Assembly: GCA_947165505.1 (NCBI GenBank)
Contig: CAMVAT010000011.1
Span: 24,922 to 88,921, forward strand
Source of the DNA: an uncultured Prevotellaceae bacterium
GTDB lineage: Bacteria; Bacteroidota; Bacteroidia; Bacteroidales; Bacteroidaceae
Reading direction: 5' to 3'
Length of the DNA: 64,000 bases
Position 1 is the stretch's first letter, and each line of letters opens with the position of its first letter. The translations under genes were made by a program, and so were the position numbers. The notes below the pieces were generated by a model. It was given only the letters and a program-made list of their open reading frames with translations, made no database searches and was not told the DNA's origin. Below, piece after piece: positions 7,665-17,882 of this stretch.

Positions 7665-8578
7665 CCGATATCGTCGATGTTGAACGGTGTGGTCTGATAG
7701 ACGTAGTAGTTGACCCAGTTGTTGTAGAAGAGGTTGGCATGCGAGCGCCACGTGACGAGCGGCGGCTGCGCGGGGTCGTTGTCGCGGTAATAGTTATAGG
7801 GCAGCGGCACATCGTCGCGCACCCCGAGGTCGCGCCGGTATTCGCGGTCGAGCGTGTCGGGGGCGTACTCCAGGTGCCCGGTCACGAATATCTCCCTGCC
7901 GCCGCGCGCCATGACAATCCCTACCCCACTCTGCTCCGACTCAGCCATCAGTTCCAGTTCCGGGCATGCGAGGATATCCTCGCGGCGCACCTCGGAATGC
8001 CGGCTCTGCGGCATATAGAAGATGTCGTCGAAGCCGCGGAAAATAGGCGACAGGGGCACCACCTTCCGCTGCGGGAAGATACCGAACATCTTCTCAGCCA
8101 ACGGGTATTTGGGGATGCCATAGTGATAATACAGGCCGGCCTGGGCCGCCCAGCAGATATAGAGGGTGCTGGTGACATGGGTGCGCGACCAGGCGAAGAT
8201 ATCCTTCAGCTCATCCCAGTAGGCCACCTGCTCGAAGTCTAACATCTCTACAGGTGCCCCCGTGACAATCATACCGTCATACTTCTCGTGGCGCATGATT
8301 TCAAAGTCTTTGTAGAACATCATCATGTGCTCGATGGGCGTGTTCTTGGGCGTATGGCTGTGCAGTTTCATGAACGATATTTCCAACTGCAAAGGAGTAT
8401 TGGAGAGCAGACGCACCAAGTCGGTCTCGGTGGTCACTTTCAGCGGCATGAGGTTGAGAATGGCAATCCTGAGCGGACGTATATCCTGCGAATGGGCGCG
8501 CGTGTCGTCCATGACGAAGATATTCTCATGCTTCAGCAAATCGATGGCCGGCAAGCGGTCGGGCAGTCGTAAGGGCAC
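7661..8578 (-). CDS. metAA: Homoserine O-acetyltransferase (MetA family)
   Basis: A 305-residue cytoplasmic enzyme of methionine biosynthesis, transferring an acyl group to the gamma-hydroxyl of homoserine. It aligns end to end with the MetA family from MPLRLPDRLPA onward; the start codon is GTG (8576-8578). Catalytic Cys142 is in CWAAQAG, and His235 and Glu237 are in TGHLEYAP. Residue 111 is Glu (TGAPVEMLDFE). In characterised MetA enzymes Glu111 gives acetyl-CoA use and Gly111 succinyl-CoA use, so acetyl-homoserine is the predicted product. Its TGA overlaps the ATG of the U32 gene (ATGA), so the two are translationally coupled. No S-box or clear TAnnTTTG promoter was seen upstream, where a REP-like repeat element fills the gap. 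Confidence 0.95.
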   Translation of the reverse strand: MPLRLPDRLPAIDLLKHENIFVMDDTRAHSQDIRPLRIAILNLMPLKVTTETDLVRLLSNTPLQLEISFMKLHSHTPKNTPIEHMMMFYKDFEIMRHEKYDGMIVTGAPVEMLDFEQVAYWDELKDIFAWSRTHVTSTLYICWAAQAGLYYHYGIPKYPLAEKMFGIFPQRKVVPLSPIFRGFDDIFYMPQSRHSEVRREDILACPELELMAESEQSGVGIVMARGGREIFVTGHLEYAPDTLDREYRRDLGVRDDVPLPYNYYRDNDPAQPPLVTWRSHANLFYNNWVNYYVYQTTPFNIDDIG

Positions 8579-8615
8579 CTTAGGAAGATTTAAAAATTAA
8601 AAAATTTCAACTTTC

Positions 8616-8756
8616 GCAAGCTACGCTTGCTCTTTGAAGTATGGGAGTTTGGGAGTTTAGACAATAGTCGTAGTGCACCTGTTTTTGCATCCAACTAACG
8701 TCTAAACTCCAGCGGCTGAAAGCCGCGAAAACTCCTAAACTCCTAAACTCCTTAAG
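8616..8756. repeat. Composite REP/MITE-like repeat element
   Basis: The gap 8579-8838 holds GCAAGC-TAC-GCTTGC (8616-8630), two GGGAGTTT octamers (8643-8658), GGAGTTTAGAC (8652-8662) facing GTCTAAACTCC (8700-8710, 11-bp perfect arms), GCGGCT-GAA-AGCCGC (8712-8726), and inverted octamers AACTCCTA to 8752. The left octamers are in reverse orientation to the right ones, so the whole unit can fold on itself. No coding potential. Confidence 0.75.
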
Positions 8757-8787
8757 CATGCGAAACTTGAATTAAAAAATGATAGTT

Positions 8788-8826
8788 AGATAGTATAGAC
8801 AGATAGATACTATAGGCCCTATAGCC
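8788..8826 (-). terminator. Possible terminator of the M13 peptidase gene
   Basis: Just past the M13 stop codon (minus direction) lie CTATAGG/CCTATAG (8810-8824) and ATAGTAT/ATACTAT (8790-8813), two overlapping AT-rich stems, followed about 10 nt later by six U. The stems are weak, so confidence is low. Confidence 0.35.
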
Positions 8827-8838
8827 TCTATCCGTTTT

Positions 8839-10878
8839 TTACCAGAGGCTGAGACGTTGCTCTTTCGGGATAAACATCTTGTCGCCCTCGGTGATGCCAA
8901 AGGCATCATACCACATATCAATATGAGGCAGTGCGCCATCTACACGCCAGCATCCCAGCGAGTGGGGGTCGCTCTTGGTGCGGTTGCGTATCTCGGCCTC
9001 GGTGATATTGCCGGCCCACACGCCCGCATAGGCCAGGAAGAAACGCTGCTCGGGTGTGAACCCGTCGATGACGGGCAGCGGCTGGTCTTTGGTGGCATTG
9101 CGGAAGGCATAGAAAGCCACTTGCAGGCCTCCGTGGTCGGCCAGGTTCTCGCCCAGGGTCAACTTGCCGTTGGCATTCAGGTCGGGCAGCACCTTGATAG
9201 CCGAGAAGAAATCTGCATACTTGCCTGTGCGCTCGGTGAAGTTCTTGCCGTCGCTCTCGGTCCACCAATCGGTCATGTTGCCGCTCTTGTCGTAGTGGCG
9301 TCCCTGGTCGTCGAAGCCGTGTGTCATCTCATGTCCGATGACCACGCCGATGGCACCGTAGTTGAACGCATCGTCGGCCGTCATGTCGAAGAAAGGCACC
9401 TGCAGGATACCCGCCGGGAAGCAGATCTCATTGGTGGTGGGGTTATAGTATGCGTTGACGGTCTGCGGCGTCATGAACCATTCCGTATTGTCAACGGGTT
9501 TTCCGGCCTTGTGCTCCGTCTCGTATTTGTCCCAGAACTTACGGCACTCCTGCACATTGTCGTAATACGACTTGGCGGGGTCGATGGTGAGTCCGCTCAT
9601 GTCTTTCCACTTGTCGGGATAGCCTATCTTCACATAGAAGGTGGCCAGTTTGTCGAGCGCATTTTTCTTGGTCTCCTCGCTCATCCAGTCTTGTGCCTGG
9701 ATGCGCTCGCCCAGAGCCACTTGCAGGTTTTTCACCAATGTCTCCATGCGCTGTTTAGCTGCTGCGGGGAAGTAGCGCTCCACATACATCTTGCCCAGGG
9801 CCTCGCCCATCTGTCCCTCCACCTGGTTGGTGGCACGTTTCCAGCGGGGATAGTCCTCTTTTCGTCCCGACATGGTTTTGCCGAAGAACTCGAAGTTGGC
9901 GGCCTGCACCTCATCGCTCAGATAGCCGGTCGATGACATAATGACATCCCACTGCATATAGGCACGCAGTTCATCGGGTGTGAGGCTGGCCAGTATCTGG
10001 TCGGCACCGCGTGTGAAATCGGGCTGTCCTACCACCAGTTCCTGCATGGCAGCGAGTGGCACGTCGTTGGCCTGCATCAGCGCGGTGAGGCGCACATGGG
10101 GATAACGCGCTTCGAAGTCGCTGAGACTCATCTTATTATAGTTGGCCTCCACATCACGCAGTTCGGTGCGCGATTTCGACACCTTGGCCAGACGCAGTTC
10201 CACGTCGAACACATATTTTGCTTTTTGGCGTGCCGCCTTCTCTTTAAATCCGTAGAGTTTGAACATTCTGACCAGATGTTCTTTATAGGCCTCACGTATT
10301 TTGGTGGTAGCCTCGTCGGTCTCCAGATAGTAATCCTTCATGCCGAGTGTCAGTCCGCCCTGCATCACGTTAAGGATATTCATCGAGGCATTTTTCTCGT
10401 CGGCCCCGAATCCGATGCGGAAGGGCACACCATATCCGAAGGGATTATGTTTGAGCTGCAGCTGCTGAAGGGCATAAACGGTCTTGGTCTTCTCTATCTC
10501 ATTGAGTACGGGCAGCACGGGTTTGACGCCTTCGCGGTTGCGCCGTACGGAGTCCATGGCGAGTTTATAGTAATCGCTGAGTTTCTGCTCTACACTTCCT
10601 TTGGGATAGGTCTTTTCTTGCAGTTCTTTGAGGATGGCATTGATGCGCTGGTTGTTGTCCTCGGCCAGACGGTCGAAGGAGCCGTAGCGCGAGTAGGCTG
10701 CCGGCAGCGGGTTCTTGCTCATCCATCCGCCGCAAGCAAACTGATAGAAACTGTCGCCGGGGCGAGTGCTCCGGTCGAGGTCAGTCAGGTCGATGCCCGA
10801 CTTCAGCGGTGCCTGTGCCATCGCTGTAGCTGAAGCAGCCACCATTGTCATCATAGTTAAGATTCTTTTGATACGCAT
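8839..10878 (-). CDS. M13 family zinc metallopeptidase (PepO/neprilysin-like)
   Basis: A 679-residue secreted endopeptidase, start taken at 10878 (MRIKRILTMMTMVAASATAMAQ is a clear signal peptide; the 13 codons upstream come from octamer-repeat DNA). The N-terminal M13 domain begins GIDLTDLDRSTRPGDSFYQF. The catalytic site HExxH is in VIGHEMTHGFDDQGRHYD (about residue 512) and the third zinc ligand is in LTLGENLADHGGL (about 573). The protein ends with the family-typical C-terminal Trp (RLSLW). It acts in the periplasm or at the surface on oligopeptides. It lies 91 nt after the ABC-F gene on the same strand; no separate promoter box was recognised. Confidence 0.93.
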   Translation of the reverse strand: MRIKRILTMMTMVAASATAMAQAPLKSGIDLTDLDRSTRPGDSFYQFACGGWMSKNPLPAAYSRYGSFDRLAEDNNQRINAILKELQEKTYPKGSVEQKLSDYYKLAMDSVRRNREGVKPVLPVLNEIEKTKTVYALQQLQLKHNPFGYGVPFRIGFGADEKNASMNILNVMQGGLTLGMKDYYLETDEATTKIREAYKEHLVRMFKLYGFKEKAARQKAKYVFDVELRLAKVSKSRTELRDVEANYNKMSLSDFEARYPHVRLTALMQANDVPLAAMQELVVGQPDFTRGADQILASLTPDELRAYMQWDVIMSSTGYLSDEVQAANFEFFGKTMSGRKEDYPRWKRATNQVEGQMGEALGKMYVERYFPAAAKQRMETLVKNLQVALGERIQAQDWMSEETKKNALDKLATFYVKIGYPDKWKDMSGLTIDPAKSYYDNVQECRKFWDKYETEHKAGKPVDNTEWFMTPQTVNAYYNPTTNEICFPAGILQVPFFDMTADDAFNYGAIGVVIGHEMTHGFDDQGRHYDKSGNMTDWWTESDGKNFTERTGKYADFFSAIKVLPDLNANGKLTLGENLADHGGLQVAFYAFRNATKDQPLPVIDGFTPEQRFFLAYAGVWAGNITEAEIRNRTKSDPHSLGCWRVDGALPHIDMWYDAFGITEGDKMFIPKEQRLSLW

Positions 10879-10891
10879 ATTGTTATTATTT

Positions 10892-10923
10892 AAGTTGACA
10901 AGTTGACGAGTTGACAAGTTGAT
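10892..10923. repeat. Tandem octamer array (four 8-bp units)
   Basis: AAGTTGAC, AAGTTGAC, GAGTTGAC and AAGTTGAT follow without spacer, 14 nt upstream of the M13 start codon. The unit shares GTTGAC with the direct repeat at 2634-2663. Confidence 0.9.
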
Positions 10924-10969
10924 GCTATCGACACTTTTAATTATTTAATATTTTAATTTTTTAATCACT

Positions 10970-12988
<2,019 letters not shown>

Positions 12989-13013
12989 GATCAGCTCTTT
13001 TCAGGGATATCAG

Positions 13014-13226
13014 CTATTTTGCGTGCAAAATTAGCGAAAAATCCCCGAATAGAGACACGAAAGACCAGAAAAAAGCATAAAAGAGGTGAGAGGAAGAGGT
13101 GAGAGACGAGATGGTCGGCTGTCCGCCGCTGCCTGGTTCCACCACATCCAGGGTCATCAAATCCATAAAAGAACCGCCATCCACCTGATGGAGTTCACAA
13201 AAGGGTTTTATGTATTGTATTTTCAT
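13014..13226 (-). CDS. Small peptide of the 'MKxxYIxP' type (peptide B)
   Basis: A 70-codon reading frame starting 3 nt after the CotH stop codon. Its first half, MKIQYIKPFCELHQVDGG then FMDLMTLDVVEPGSGG, aligns without gaps over 30 positions with the leader peptide before the same CotH gene (peptide A): both have M-K-x-x-Y-I-x-P, Gly 9 and Met 13 after the Pro, and an acidic residue before VVE. The second half (from about residue 41) is encoded by GAGGTGAG repeats and the ABC-F upstream region and looks like read-through. There is no signal peptide. Peptides of this appearance are common in Prevotella and Bacteroides genomes, but I know no established function. The position suggests co-translation with the CotH-dockerin gene. 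Confidence 0.55.
   Translation of the reverse strand: MKIQYIKPFCELHQVDGGSFMDLMTLDVVEPGSGGQPTISSLTSSSHLFYAFFWSFVSLFGDFSLILHAK
13026..13033 (-). promoter_or_regulatory. Possible -7 box for the ABC-F gene
   Basis: TAATTTTG on the minus strand fits TAnnTTTG and lies about 38 nt upstream of the ABC-F ATG. No TTG was found at the expected -33 position. Confidence 0.4.
13083..13108. repeat. GAGGTGAGAG repeats
   Basis: AGAGGTGAGAGG followed by AAGAGGTGAGAG, the same family as at 24526-24546, 24736-24765 and 26074-26118. It overlaps the tail of peptide B. Confidence 0.8.
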
Positions 13227-13229
13227 CGT

Positions 13230-14657
13230 TCATTCTGCACTACTGGTGAGTATCATATCCACGAGTCGCATCACATCGTTGATATCAGTCTCACGGTCGC
13301 CGTTCACGTCTGCCGCGCCTGCGACGAACACCTCAGGCGTCTGTCCGCAGAGATGCGACACGAGTGCCATCACATCGTTGATGTCGATCAGTCCGTCACC
13401 GTTCACATCGCCGTCGAGCACAGTGGCCTGCATGGCCGGAATCTTCCGGTCCAGATAGGCGAAGCGCTCGTCCAAAAAGGTATTGAGCTGCTCTACGGCA
13501 CCGGCATAGTTGGCAAACTGATAGTAGCCGTCGCGTGTGATGCCGTAGAGGCCGTTGTCGCCCACGTCCCATCCAGCCCCGCCGTCATCCACGGCTTTGT
13601 AGTTCTGCCGCTGTGTCTGAGCGAGTGTGGCAGCCATGTCGGTCACGAACTGCGCCAGCCGGTCGTGCAGACCGGCATCGTTCAACTCCTGCCACCGTTG
13701 CTGCACGGCACTGACGAACCACGGTTGCCGGGCCCATCCTGTCACTGCATCGCGCCAGACCGATATCTTGGCTGTCTTCAGCACAGAGGCTTGGAAGGTA
13801 TCGTCACTGATGTCGGCCATCAGTCCGCCGGCGGTCATGTCCTGCCCGGCGTAGTTGTCGTAGGCTTGCACATCTAAAGGCAGCGGTGCGAGATGCACCT
13901 GTGAGGTGAGCGTCGAGGTATAGCCATAGACAAGGCTGAAGGCCTCATGGCTGCCCATGATCTCACTGGCCAGATACCAGTTGACGAGAGAGGCCTGATT
14001 GAGTTGGTCGGCGGCGGGCGGCTCAGCCATGGTCTGTCCCTCATCTACTTGGTCACCAATGAGATAGGTGCCCAGCAGACAGTCGTTGACCACGAGGTCA
14101 CAGAATCGGTAGTGCGACGCGCTGTAGAGTCCCGTCGCCTCGCTCAGGCAGCACGTCAGCGCATAGCGCATCATGCTCTTGTCGCCTGCCATGGCATGCA
14201 ATACCCATTGTGCTGCGGGCGTGGCATTGCCCATGCACACCATGTTCTGCGGTTGGTTGAGGGTGAGCAGGAACGACCGTTTACCGTCTTGCCCCCACTC
14301 GGCCTCATTGTATCCGCGCAACTTGGCTCCGCGCTGCGAGAATTCCGACAGATTGCCGTTGCCGTCCACGACAACGATGGTGCCCACCCGGTCGGTCTGC
14401 GTGTCGGTGATGTCGATGGCCCCCGAGGTGTTGAAATACACAGTAGGCACGTCGGTCAACTGCTGCCGGGCCAGTATGCGCTTCTGCAACCGTGTATAGG
14501 GAGTGTCGTCGTCGCCGTCGTCGATGACGATATCCATGCCTGCCGCCCCACCCTGCTGCACATTGACATCAGCGGCACTGCTCGTCGTGACTGTCTGAGC
14601 AAAGCCCTCGACAGCCATGACCATCATGGTTATGAGCAACAGTCGGCGCGTCTTCAT
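13230..14657 (-). CDS. CotH-like protein with C-terminal dockerin module; kinase motif degenerate
   Basis: A 475-residue secreted protein, start at 14657 where a signal peptide begins (MKTRRLLLITMMVMAVEGFAQ). After a low-complexity acidic stretch, residues about 65-400 follow the CotH pattern: QQLTDVPTVYFNTS, a KLRG segment, a MMRYAL helix and DLVVNDCLLGTYLIGDQVDE. In the two CotH domains of the 1335-aa neighbour the conserved site reads PLWDKD or PLWDND; here it reads PLPLDV, so the Trp-Asp-x-Asp residues are lost and activity is doubtful. The end (about 415-470) is a dockerin-like pair of calcium loops, DVNGDGLIDINDVMALVSHL and DVNGDRETDINDVMRLVDMI. The same end occurs on the pectate lyase and the 1335-aa protein. 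The frame stays open upstream through peptide A. Confidence 0.75.
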   Translation of the reverse strand: MKTRRLLLITMMVMAVEGFAQTVTTSSAADVNVQQGGAAGMDIVIDDGDDDTPYTRLQKRILARQQLTDVPTVYFNTSGAIDITDTQTDRVGTIVVVDGNGNLSEFSQRGAKLRGYNEAEWGQDGKRSFLLTLNQPQNMVCMGNATPAAQWVLHAMAGDKSMMRYALTCCLSEATGLYSASHYRFCDLVVNDCLLGTYLIGDQVDEGQTMAEPPAADQLNQASLVNWYLASEIMGSHEAFSLVYGYTSTLTSQVHLAPLPLDVQAYDNYAGQDMTAGGLMADISDDTFQASVLKTAKISVWRDAVTGWARQPWFVSAVQQRWQELNDAGLHDRLAQFVTDMAATLAQTQRQNYKAVDDGGAGWDVGDNGLYGITRDGYYQFANYAGAVEQLNTFLDERFAYLDRKIPAMQATVLDGDVNGDGLIDINDVMALVSHLCGQTPEVFVAGAADVNGDRETDINDVMRLVDMILTSSAE

Positions 14658-14846
14658 CGTCGTGTTGGTGTCTGCGTGAGTAAGAGCCGGTTCGTCCCAG
14701 ACGCTGAATGAGTTGGCCTCGATCTCGTCGCTGTCGGTGATGACGGTTTCGGGGTTTTCTACCACCTCGATACTGGTATCGCCCATGAGCATCTCGCCAG
14801 CCAACAGGCTGACCTTCACGTCGGGTGTGATATATGCTTTTTTCAT
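14658..14846 (-). CDS. Small peptide of the 'MKxxYIxP' type (peptide A), in frame with CotH
   Basis: MKKAYITPDVKVSLLAGEML then MGDTSIEVVENPE and NSFSVWDE, about 55 residues that match peptide B position by position (see 13014-13226). No stop codon separates it from the CotH signal peptide (14657): the intervening codons read EPALTHADTNTT. Either the peptide and CotH gene were once separate and the stop was lost, or a fused precursor with an internal signal peptide is made. I favour separate origins because a signal peptide 63 residues into a protein is unlikely to work. Confidence 0.45.
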
Positions 14847-14864
14847 TTTCACTTCATCAATGAT

Positions 14865-15226
14865 TTATTTCACCACTACTTTGTTACCATTATGGATATA
14901 GACACCGCGCTTCACGGGGCGCTGCACCTTCACGCCGTCGATGGTGTGGTAAGCATCATCGGCGCTGTCAAGGGCGCCGTTCTCCACCACTTGGATGCCA
15001 TCCACGGGGCACGGTCACGCCCTGCCCGACTTTATAGCATGCCACCGTATTGTTTCTCATTGTTGAGCACCAGGTTGATGGTCTGCGTCATCACCTGTTC
15101 CTCAGTCTGCACGACCCCTGCGTCGAGGGTAAAGTTGCTGATGGTGACATTGTCACTGTTCTGCGCATAGCCGGTGAAGGCCATGGCTGCGAACAATACC
15201 GATAAAAGTTTTTTCTTTTAATTCAT
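14865..15226 (-). pseudogene. Decayed gene of a secreted protein with the 'GVYIxNGxK' C-terminus
   Basis: Reading leftward from ATG 15226: M-N-stop, then in the same frame KKKLLSVLFAAMAFTGYAQN, a good signal peptide, then VTISNFTLDAGVVQTEEQVM and TINLVLNNEKQYGGML followed by a stop (15032-15034). After a frame change the sequence resumes with DGIQVVENGALDSADDAYH and ends TIDGVKVQRPVKRGVYIHNG then NKVVVK and TAA (14865). So both ends of one protein are present, with a nonsense codon at position 3, a second stop, a frameshift and an apparently deleted middle. The N-terminal part (…NFTLDAGVVQTEEQVM…) resembles the start of cohesin-like, calcium-protein-type beta domains; that is a loose comparison by eye. 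It lies between two dockerin-bearing genes. Confidence 0.7.
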
Positions 15227-15255
15227 ATTGCTTATATAATTATTTTGTCGTTTTC

Positions 15256-15268
15256 CTCAAATCTCAAT
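15256..15268. repeat. CTCAAAT heptamer, nearly two units, at the pectate lyase stop
   Basis: CTCAAATCTCAAT; the lyase TGA stop (15264-15266) lies within it, just as the U32 stop lies within the array at 5841-5882. Confidence 0.7.
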
Positions 15269-17813
15269 TATTTACGATGATATCCACCAGGCGCATCACA
15301 TCGTTGATGTCGATGTCGCCGTCTTCGTTGGCATCGGCGGCAGTGGTGTCGAAGACCTCTGGTGTCAGGCCGCAGATATGCGACACAAGTGCCATCACGT
15401 CGTTGATGTCGATGAGTCCGTCACGGTTGACGTCGCCCAAGAGCACGCTCGGCGTTTCGCCCTCGGTGGCATAGAGTGTGATGTTCCACACCACCTGGTT
15501 GTCGCCTTTGGGTGTGAAGGTGAGCGTCTGTGTGGCGGGTGTAGCCAGTGTCACGGCATGTGTGGCTGTCGTACCGCTGTTGGATGCGGGGAAAACATAG
15601 TCGGTGGCAGCGTATTCCACGCCGTTGAGTTCGGCGAGATAGGCCGTGCCATCGGTCTTATTGCAATATCCAGTGGCCTCGAAGCGCAGCACCTGCAGTC
15701 CTGTCGGTATGTTGATGGTAAACGTCTCGTTTCGTGAGAATTTGATGCCGGTCATGCCACAAGCCGTCCCTGTGGAGTAATCCTTCCCGGTGGTGATGCT
15801 GAAGCCGTCGTTGAACGACCATCCAGTGGTGTGCGTCGCGGGCGAGAGCGTATAGGTATTGACCACCGGCTCCTCCTCTTTTACGGGATAGAGCGTAATG
15901 ACCCACACCACCTGTTTGCTGCCTGGTGTGAACGTCATCTGCCCGTTGATCGGTGTGTCGAAATCGAACGTATAGGTAGGGCATTGCGCAGCTGTGCGGT
16001 TGGGAAAGACATAGTCGGTGGCAGCGTATTGCGTGCCGTTGAGTTCCTTCAGGTATGCCGTGCTGCTGTCGTCGTTGCTATATCCGGTCAGTTCCACCTT
16101 GTCGAAGTCTATACCATCGGGCAGCACCAGTGTGTATTGCGTTCCGGCACTGTATTTGATACCCGATATGCCGCAGTTGCTGGCGGTGGAATAACTTTTG
16201 TTGGTGGTGATGCTGAAACCGTCGTCGAAAGACCAGTCGCTGATGCAGGTGGATGGTGCGATGGTATAGCTGTCTTTCAGGTCTTCTCCCACGTTGACCA
16301 CGCCACCCTGTGCAGAGCCTCCGGCATTCTGGTTGGTGGTGATGGTTTCGACCAGCGAGTTGAGGTAATGCTCCAGGTTGGTGTAGCCGTCGGGGGCGAG
16401 CGCAGCCCCGTCGGCGGCGTCGGCGGCGTTCAGTCCGTTGGCACTCTCCCATGCGTCGGGCATGCCGTCGCCATCGGTGTCTGCAGGAGCGGTGGTGCTG
16501 TTGAGCACAGGCCATGCGCTCCAGTCGCTCCCGGCATTGGCAGGTCGGTTGTCGTCTTGTGAGTTGACGCAACCCGCACTGCACCCGGAGCCCGTGTAAG
16601 AGGCCGTGCCATTGCGTGTGTCGCTGACGATCTGGTCGTCGAAGGAGTCGCGATGGAGCGACGCTCCCGCGTAGGCGATCACCCTTTCGTAGGCGGTGGC
16701 GGCGCTGTGTGTGGTGGTGGTGATGAAATCGACGGGAGCCGAACGCCTGATTTGCGTCTTCACCGCGTCGGTATAGAGGTTGTCATTGTCGCTGCTGAGG
16801 ATTTGGTTGTACATACCATACGTCCAGTTGTCGCTGGTCACGTCGCTGTGCTTGCTGTTGACGTTGTCAACAACATAGTACGTGCCCCACTGGTGTAGGG
16901 TCGGCTCATAGGCGGGATAATTAGCGATATACTCGTTGGTGCGTATGCCCACGCTGGCGATGCGTTTCTGCTTCGTGGTGGAGAGGCTGTTGGTGGCAGG
17001 CCCGGGTTTGTAATAGTTGCCTACGATGTTGACGTTCATCGCCTCGCCGCCATAGCAGCCGTTGCCGGCCCAGTTGTAGATGACGTTGTTGCGCATGTCC
17101 ATGCGCTCGTCTGACTGTGTGGTGTAGCGCGGGCCTAAGCGTGGTGTGCGGCTCTCGTGGTGGGCCATCAGGTTGTGGTGAAACGACACGCCGCTGCCGC
17201 CCCAGTTGCCGCCATATCCGTGGGCACCCTTGGAGTGTCCAGACTCGCGCAGGCTCTGTGCCACAATGCACCACTGCACGGTGGCGTTCTCGCATCCGCA
17301 TACCGAGAGGCACTCGTCGATGCTCCAGCTCACCGAGCAGTGGTCGATGACGAGGTTTTTACGGTCGAGCGCGCCAAAGCCGTCCCATCCGTCGGCCCCG
17401 TCCAGGGTCACATGTTTGTTGCCCAGACGGAAACGCATATACCGCACGATGACGTTGTTGGCATTGATGCTCATGGGGTAGTCGGCCACGCAGATGCCGT
17501 CGCCGGGTGCCGTCTGACCTGCGATGGTCACGGAACCGTTGTTGACAGGCAGTGCCGACTCGAGATGGATGGTGCCGGAAACGTCGAAGACGATGGTGCG
17601 AACCCCCGTCTGCTCTACGGCCCAGCGCAGCGAACCCGTGCCTGAGTCGTTGAGGTTGGTCACATGATACACAGTACCGCCTCGTCCGCCGGTGGTATAG
17701 CGTCCGAAACCCTCAGCTCCGGGGAAAGCGGGTGTCTTCTCCTGTGCTTGCGCCATCAATGTGCCCGTCAGGCAGAGCAGTAGCGCGGCCATGAATGCTG
17801 TGCGATGTATCAT
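15264..17813 (-). CDS. Secreted pectate lyase-like protein with dockerin module
   Basis: An 849-residue protein, start at 17813 (MIHRTAFMAALLLCLTGTLM… signal peptide). Residues about 25-430 form a right-handed beta-helix of the pectate lyase type: AFPGAEGFGRYTTGGRGG at the start, VTIAGQTAPGDGICV, the IDHCSVSWSIDECLSV coil, and HHESRTPRLGPRYTTQSDER with the Arg expected near the active site. A DTDGDGMPDAWE calcium-binding stretch follows (about 445). Two tandem repeats of about 115 residues (each with the WSF(D/N)DGFSITT and AATDYVFP motifs) cover roughly 510-760 and may bind carbohydrate. The C-terminus (about 790-849) is a dockerin-like pair, DVNRDGLIDINDVMALVSHI and ANEDGDIDINDVMRLVDI. It would degrade pectin or related uronates outside the cell. 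Own promoter at 17841-17871. Confidence 0.88.
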   Translation of the reverse strand: MIHRTAFMAALLLCLTGTLMAQAQEKTPAFPGAEGFGRYTTGGRGGTVYHVTNLNDSGTGSLRWAVEQTGVRTIVFDVSGTIHLESALPVNNGSVTIAGQTAPGDGICVADYPMSINANNVIVRYMRFRLGNKHVTLDGADGWDGFGALDRKNLVIDHCSVSWSIDECLSVCGCENATVQWCIVAQSLRESGHSKGAHGYGGNWGGSGVSFHHNLMAHHESRTPRLGPRYTTQSDERMDMRNNVIYNWAGNGCYGGEAMNVNIVGNYYKPGPATNSLSTTKQKRIASVGIRTNEYIANYPAYEPTLHQWGTYYVVDNVNSKHSDVTSDNWTYGMYNQILSSDNDNLYTDAVKTQIRRSAPVDFITTTTHSAATAYERVIAYAGASLHRDSFDDQIVSDTRNGTASYTGSGCSAGCVNSQDDNRPANAGSDWSAWPVLNSTTAPADTDGDGMPDAWESANGLNAADAADGAALAPDGYTNLEHYLNSLVETITTNQNAGGSAQGGVVNVGEDLKDSYTIAPSTCISDWSFDDGFSITTNKSYSTASNCGISGIKYSAGTQYTLVLPDGIDFDKVELTGYSNDDSSTAYLKELNGTQYAATDYVFPNRTAAQCPTYTFDFDTPINGQMTFTPGSKQVVWVITLYPVKEEEPVVNTYTLSPATHTTGWSFNDGFSITTGKDYSTGTACGMTGIKFSRNETFTINIPTGLQVLRFEATGYCNKTDGTAYLAELNGVEYAATDYVFPASNSGTTATHAVTLATPATQTLTFTPKGDNQVVWNITLYATEGETPSVLLGDVNRDGLIDINDVMALVSHICGLTPEVFDTTAADANEDGDIDINDVMRLVDIIVNN

Positions 17814-17840
17814 ATCTTCAGTCTTTTGTATTTTCGGGTA

Positions 17841-17871
17841 CAAAAGTAGTGTTTTTTTTACAAACGCACAA
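17841..17871 (-). promoter_or_regulatory. Promoter of the pectate lyase gene
   Basis: TACTTTTG (17841-17848, minus strand) as -7 box with TTG (17869-17871) 20 bp upstream. The ATG at 17813 is about 28 nt downstream. This promoter probably also serves the pseudogene and CotH gene, which lack a recognisable one. Confidence 0.7.
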
Positions 17872-17882
17872 CATTATCTCCA

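Noticed and set aside
10879..10917. N-terminal extension of the M13 peptidase (MSTRQLVNLNNNN)
   Set aside because: Encoded by the octamer array; the signal peptide starts at 10878.
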